Program-made: the position numbers and the translations under genes
The notes under the pieces: model-generated
Told to the model about the DNA's origin: nothing
What the model saw: only the letters and a program-made list of their open reading frames with translations
The model's database searches: none
NCBI GenBank assembly: GCA_041838435.1
Contig: JBGYPO010000117.1
Location: 1-8,585 of the forward strand
From: Aliicoccus sp041838435
GTDB taxonomy: Bacteria; Bacillota; Bacilli; Staphylococcales; Salinicoccaceae
Direction: 5' to 3'
DNA: 8,585 nucleotides
In this document: piece by piece, positions 5,562 through 8,585 of the stretch
Numbering within the stretch: position 1 is the first letter of the stretch
Layout: every line of letters starts with the position of its first letter

Positions 5562-6216
5562 ATTTTACAATAACTTTATCCGCACATTCACTGACTTACC
5601 GAACCATACGACATTATTGATTCACTCGTTATCTGGCTGCCCACTGAAGTGTTTTGGGTGCCATAACTACGACGAAATTATTGCAAATACACCAAAAGAA
5701 TATAAGACGACTGACGATTTATATGAGTATCTGCGTCTAAGTGGATTTCTCTTTGATGCGATTATGTTTAGCGGCGGTGAGTTCCTTATCAACCCGATGA
5801 AAGATATACGCGCGCTGTTGCTTGAAGTACGTGCGCGCTTTGACGGTGTAATTATTGTAACAACGAGTGGTATGTACTTTGATAAAGTGCGTATGCTATA
5901 TGATGAAAAGCTCGTCGACGGGATTCACATTGATATGAAATTGCCTTATCATACTTTGGATGTCGTCGAAGACGCTGATATTTATCATGATATTATGGGA
6001 ATTAGGCCGAATGTAAAAATGGTCGATAACTTGATTCTTAGTGTCGATGCTGTGATTGCGCATAACTCGGAATTAGATCAAGTGAGGACGGTGCGTTATC
6101 CTCTCCTTGATGACGCATTTTTTGAACAGATTAAAGCATATGTAGATTCGAGAAAAGCACATCATAATAGCGAAGTCTCTTACTTTTTAAACGACTTTAT
6201 ATTTCCGGCAGCGTGA
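5539..6216 (+). CDS. nrdG: Anaerobic ribonucleotide reductase activase, radical SAM (NrdG2-like)
   Basis: This enzyme uses a [4Fe-4S] cluster and S-adenosylmethionine to place the glycyl radical on NrdD. Counting from the TTG at 5539 the product is 225 residues, with the radical SAM motif CPLKCFGC (C34, C38, C41), the SAM-binding GGE at 79-81 (MFSGGEF), VTTSG near 107 and HIDMKLPY near 130. It resembles the NrdG2/PflA-like branch rather than the short (about 155 residue) E. coli NrdG. It overlaps nrdD by up to 23 bases, which points to translational coupling and a matched pair. The start is uncertain because no ATG or GTG precedes the cluster motif. TTG 5539 has only a weak AGAAG before it and TTG 5548 abuts AGGAGG (5542-5547). 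The best-spaced codon after that site is GTT at 5557, which is not a normal start. No clear terminator follows the stop. Confidence 0.9.
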   Translation: MRRLFAVKFYNNFIRTFTDLPNHTTLLIHSLSGCPLKCFGCHNYDEIIANTPKEYKTTDDLYEYLRLSGFLFDAIMFSGGEFLINPMKDIRALLLEVRARFDGVIIVTTSGMYFDKVRMLYDEKLVDGIHIDMKLPYHTLDVVEDADIYHDIMGIRPNVKMVDNLILSVDAVIAHNSELDQVRTVRYPLLDDAFFEQIKAYVDSRKAHHNSEVSYFLNDFIFPAA

Positions 6217-6246
6217 TAAGACCTGTAATCTAAGGATAAAATTCGG

Positions 6247-6447
6247 TTAATCTGATTTTTTATCGCGATAAGACGTAAACACTATTGCTGTACTGTGGAA
6301 CGCGTAAGCGATTAAAAGTGCACCGCAATAAGCAACGTAAAGAGATTTATTTGATTCTCCGACGAATAGACCATAATAACTCATGTAAGATCCGATTAAT
6401 ATTAAAAATATAAAGTTGAAAGTAGAAAATATTTTAATTTTTCTCAT
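6247..6447 (-). CDS. Small two-helix membrane protein, unknown function
   Basis: I do not recognise this 66-residue protein. It has a basic start (MRKIKIF), a hydrophobic segment at about 9-29, a short polar loop with GESNKS at 30-35, a second hydrophobic segment at about 36-58, and a charged end RDKKSD. Positive residues at both ends suggest that both termini face the cytoplasm. The ATG has AAAAGG eight bases before it. It starts 20 bp after the stop of the 82-residue gene upstream, so the two probably form one transcript. It ends 30 bp from the nrdG stop, tail to tail, with no convincing terminator between. Both small genes are visibly richer in AT than gyrA and hut. A real gene is likely from the ribosome binding site, helix pattern and pairing, but function is open. 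Confidence 0.65.
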   Translation of the reverse strand: MRKIKIFSTFNFIFLILIGSYMSYYGLFVGESNKSLYVAYCGALLIAYAFHSTAIVFTSYRDKKSD

Positions 6448-6467
6448 TTTGATTGCCTTTTGAAGAA

Positions 6468-6716
6468 TTAATAAAAGCGCTTTTTATTATCAAGTAATTC
6501 TATAATCACAATAATAATTCCAATAACTATAAAAATTATCGCTAAGAACGTAGGTATTAAAGAAACTTCTGCTAATGCTGTATTAAATATTCCTAAGTTT
6601 TGATTCCAGCTTGTATCTAAAAGAACTGAGCTATATAAAGCTGCTGCTATTAAATTTGAGGAATACACTAAGATTCCAGAAATTAATATTGATATCCCAA
6701 TAATTAAGCGTTTCAT
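6468..6716 (-). CDS. Small two-helix membrane protein, unknown function
   Basis: I do not recognise this 82-residue protein. The start ATG at 6716 is set by GGAGG at 6727-6723, six bases upstream; an in-frame start 14 codons earlier has no such site. A first hydrophobic segment runs from about 4 to 33 after MKRL, with an alanine/serine-rich second half. A 15-20 residue loop (DTSWNQNLGIFN) follows, then a second segment at about 51-72 that is almost wholly isoleucine, valine and leucine, and a basic end DNKKRFY. The first segment could also be a signal anchor. A TATAAG at about 6747-6742 could be a -10 box, but no good -35 was found. It is followed after 20 bp by the 66-residue gene in the same direction. 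AT-rich composition could mean later acquisition or simply reflect membrane residues. Confidence 0.7.
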   Translation of the reverse strand: MKRLIIGISILISGILVYSSNLIAAALYSSVLLDTSWNQNLGIFNTALAEVSLIPTFLAIIFIVIGIIIVIIELLDNKKRFY

Positions 6717-6992
6717 TGTAATCCTCCAAATATTAGACTTATAGAGTAATAATAACATTAAATTTAATCAATTTTAAGCTTGATAGTTATTAACGATCCG
6801 ATAAGATTTTTCACTGTTCCAGAACGAACTTGAGCAGGGCAGTGAGAATCCCCTCAGATCTTCTAAAGAATGCAATTCAGGAACTAGAAAAGCGGGCTAT
6901 CGATGGGATGTCAGCGCACACGTAGAAGAAAAGCAGCCAAATCAAAAAAAACCTGAGCAGCCACTTACGGCTGCGCAGGGATTTATATATTT
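6717..6992. other. Intergenic stretch without a supported gene
   Basis: The part near 6717-6800 is AT-rich and should hold the promoter of the small membrane genes. From about 6805 to 6940 the sequence is clearly richer in GC than that flank. It contains an imperfect inverted repeat, with TCACTG at 6811-6816 facing CAGTGA at 6840-6845 and partial pairing extending to about 6805 and 6850. Short open stretches exist on both strands but none has a ribosome binding site or a recognisable product. The gyrA terminator occupies 6944-6979. Confidence 0.6.
6944..6979 (-). terminator. Intrinsic terminator of gyrA
   Basis: In the minus-strand transcript CCTGCGCAGCC (6979-6969) pairs with GGCTGCTCAGG (6962-6952), 10 of 11 positions, around a six-base loop, followed by eight U residues (6951-6944). 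It begins 13 bases after the gyrA stop codon. It insulates the small membrane genes from gyrA transcription. On the plus strand the same stem is followed by a looser T-rich stretch, so some bidirectional effect is possible. Confidence 0.93.
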
Positions 6993-8585
6993 TTACTCTT
7001 CCTCTTCTTCATCTTCTAATTCTTCTTCTACGATATCGTCTCTGCTTTCAGTATCTAACAATAATTCATCATCAGGTTCTTCTGATGCAGCACCGACTTC
7101 TGAATCTGTTTCCTGTTCGACTTCTTCGAGTTCTTTATCTTCGAGATCTTTAACAATCGTCGCTGTAGCAACACGCTGTTCATCTAATAAACGAATTAAA
7201 CGTACACCCTGTGTCGCACGGCCTGTGACTGAAATATCTTCAACGAGCAGGCGAATGATAACACCATAGTCTGTCACGATCATCAGTTCTTCATCACCGA
7301 CAACCGAACCAATGTATATTAACTTACCGTTACGCTCTTTTAATGTCGCAGTCTTCACACCGCGGCCGCCGCGTTTAGATATGCGGTACTGTTCCTCCGG
7401 TGTGATTTTACCGTAACCTTTGTCTGTGACGACTAATATATCGCGCTCTTCAGTCAATACATCAAGTCCGATGACTTCATCGTCACCGCGCAGTCGAATA
7501 CCGCGCACACCCGCTGCTGTACGGCCCATAACACGGATTTCGGTTTCATTGAAACGCGTCAATAGACCGTTGTTCGTTCCAAGGATAATATCTTTTGTAC
7601 CATCCGTTAATCGAACAGCAAGCAACTCGTCATCTTCTTTAAAGTTGATTGCAATTTTACCGTTTTTATTGATGCGTTCGAAATCTTTCAGACGTGTGCG
7701 TTTAACAAGTCCCTGCTTCGTCGCAAAGAATAGTGTCTGGTCTTCAATCGTATTATCTTTTACCGAAATCATCGTTGAAATCTTCTCATCTTTGTCGATT
7801 TCAAGCATATTCACAATTGGAATACCTTTAGACTGTCTGCTGAGTTCAGGTATTTCATATCCTTTTAGACGATACACACGACCTTTATTTGTGAAGAATA
7901 ATATATAATCATGTGTCGACATCGATACAATTTGCGATACGAAGTCTTCATCCACTGTATTCATACCCTGAACTCCACGGCCGCCGCGGTTTTGCGCACG
8001 ATATGTCGATGACGGTAAGCGCTTGATGTAGTTGTTATGGGATAACGTTACAACAATTGCTTCTTCAGGAATTAAATCCTCATCTTCAATGTCAGTAATT
8101 GATCCCATCACAATCTCAGTGCGGCGCTCGTCACCATACTTGTCACGAATTTCAATTAACTCATCACGAATCAGCTGAAGCAATTTTTCTTCATCTGCTA
8201 AAATCGCTTTTAACTCTTCAATCTGCTTCATGATTTCATCATATTCTTCTTGAATTTTATCACGTTCGAGTCCAGTTAAACGACGCAGACGCATATCTAA
8301 AATTGCCTGTGCCTGACGCTCACTCAAGTTGAATTTATCCATCAATCCATTTTTTGCTTCCTGATCGTTTGAACTCGCACGAATGAGTGTGATGATTTCA
8401 TCGATATTATCGAGTGCAATAATCAAACCTTCCAAAATGTGCGTGCGATCTTCGGCACGTCTTAATTCAAACGCTGTACGGCGTCTTACCACTACTTTTT
8501 GATGCTCCAGGTAATGATAAAGTGCCTCTTTTAATGTGAGTACTTTCGGCTGGCCGTCAACAAGCGCCAGCGTATTAATACCAAA
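6993..8585 (-). CDS. gyrA: DNA gyrase subunit A, C-terminal 530 residues (5' end outside window)
   Basis: GyrA is the DNA-cleaving and DNA-wrapping subunit of gyrase, which with GyrB introduces negative supercoils. The frame is open from the window edge (first codon at 8585) to TAA at 6993-6995, giving 530 residues of an expected 850 or so. The part starts in the breakage-reunion domain at NTLALVDGQPKVLTLKEALYH, covering the end of the tower and coiled-coil region (ILDMRLRRLTGLERDKI, then a charged helix). From SHNNYIKRLP onward it is the six-bladed beta-pinwheel that wraps DNA. The GyrA box appears as QNRGGRG, encoded near 7975-7997, and related RGG and GRxxxGVxG repeats mark other blades. 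The tail of about 45 residues is very acidic, ending in a run of glutamates, as in other Gram-positive GyrA. The catalytic tyrosine and quinolone-resistance region are outside the window. A strong terminator follows. Confidence 0.98.
   Translation of the reverse strand, partial: FGINTLALVDGQPKVLTLKEALYHYLEHQKVVVRRRTAFELRRAEDRTHILEGLIIALDNIDEIITLIRASSNDQEAKNGLMDKFNLSERQAQAILDMRLRRLTGLERDKIQEEYDEIMKQIEELKAILADEEKLLQLIRDELIEIRDKYGDERRTEIVMGSITDIEDEDLIPEEAIVVTLSHNNYIKRLPSSTYRAQNRGGRGVQGMNTVDEDFVSQIVSMSTHDYILFFTNKGRVYRLKGYEIPELSRQSKGIPIVNMLEIDKDEKISTMISVKDNTIEDQTLFFATKQGLVKRTRLKDFERINKNGKIAINFKEDDELLAVRLTDGTKDIILGTNNGLLTRFNETEIRVMGRTAAGVRGIRLRGDDEVIGLDVLTEERDILVVTDKGYGKITPEEQYRISKRGGRGVKTATLKERNGKLIYIGSVVGDEELMIVTDYGVIIRLLVEDISVTGRATQGVRLIRLLDEQRVATATIVKDLEDKELEEVEQETDSEVGAASEEPDDELLLDTESRDDIVEEELEDEEEEE

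Noticed and set aside
6260..6271. Perfect palindrome TTATCGCGATAA at the end of the 66-residue gene as a terminator or operator
   Set aside because: It lies inside the coding sequence, has no loop or following T-run in a useful direction, and has no promoter nearby.
6818..6833. LexA-type SOS box (GAAC then N4)
   Set aside because: The second half-site GTTC is absent; the sequence reads TTGA there.
6811..6845. Inverted repeat TCACTG/CAGTGA as an intrinsic terminator
   Set aside because: Neither strand has a T-run after the stem, and the true gyrA terminator is at 6944-6979.
7420..7908. 162-residue plus-strand frame opposite gyrA
   Set aside because: It is antisense to well-conserved gyrA, has no ribosome binding site, and its serine/arginine-rich composition is typical of a shadow frame.

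Overview
The window looks like chromosomal DNA of a low-to-moderate GC Bacillota coccus of the Staphylococcaceae/Salinicoccaceae type (Jeotgalicoccus, Salinicoccus or Macrococcus-like). This rests on the GyrA C-terminal half, which resembles staphylococcal GyrA, on strong AGGAGG-type ribosome binding sites, and on a hut locus close to gyrA. The genus is an inference. gyrA normally lies near the replication origin, so the origin is probably beyond the right-hand edge.

Left part (1-3241, all minus strand): a histidine-utilisation locus read right to left as hutP, hutH, hutU. hutU runs off the left edge. HutP is the RNA-binding antiterminator, HutH makes urocanate from histidine and HutU hydrates urocanate. 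Between hutP and hutH there is a promoter, a candidate CcpA site on its -35 side, a leader with two exact NAG-N4-NAG-N4-NAG triads (the known HutP target pattern), and an intrinsic terminator ending 23 bases before the hutH start codon. This reads as a complete histidine-responsive antitermination switch.

Middle (3242-3617): a divergent control region between hutP (minus) and nrdD (plus). It holds an extended -10 promoter for hutP, a 51-bp tandem repeat with internal inverted arms, and an nrdD promoter covered by two NrdR-box-like sites 32 bp apart and a perfect 14-bp palindrome of Fnr/ArcR or Rex type. A second, 41-bp repeat array lies directly behind the hutP stop codon, so hutP sits between two arrays that share a core motif in opposite orientation.

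Right-middle (3618-6216, plus strand): an overlapping nrdD-nrdG pair for anaerobic deoxyribonucleotide synthesis, consisting of a class III ribonucleotide reductase of divergent type without an N-terminal ATP cone and its radical SAM activase. nrdG has no ATG start.

Right (6247-8585, minus strand): two small AT-rich genes for two-helix membrane proteins of unknown function, a roughly 230-base stretch without a supported gene, a strong intrinsic terminator, and the C-terminal 530 residues of DNA gyrase subunit A. No RNA gene, CRISPR array or complete mobile element was seen.
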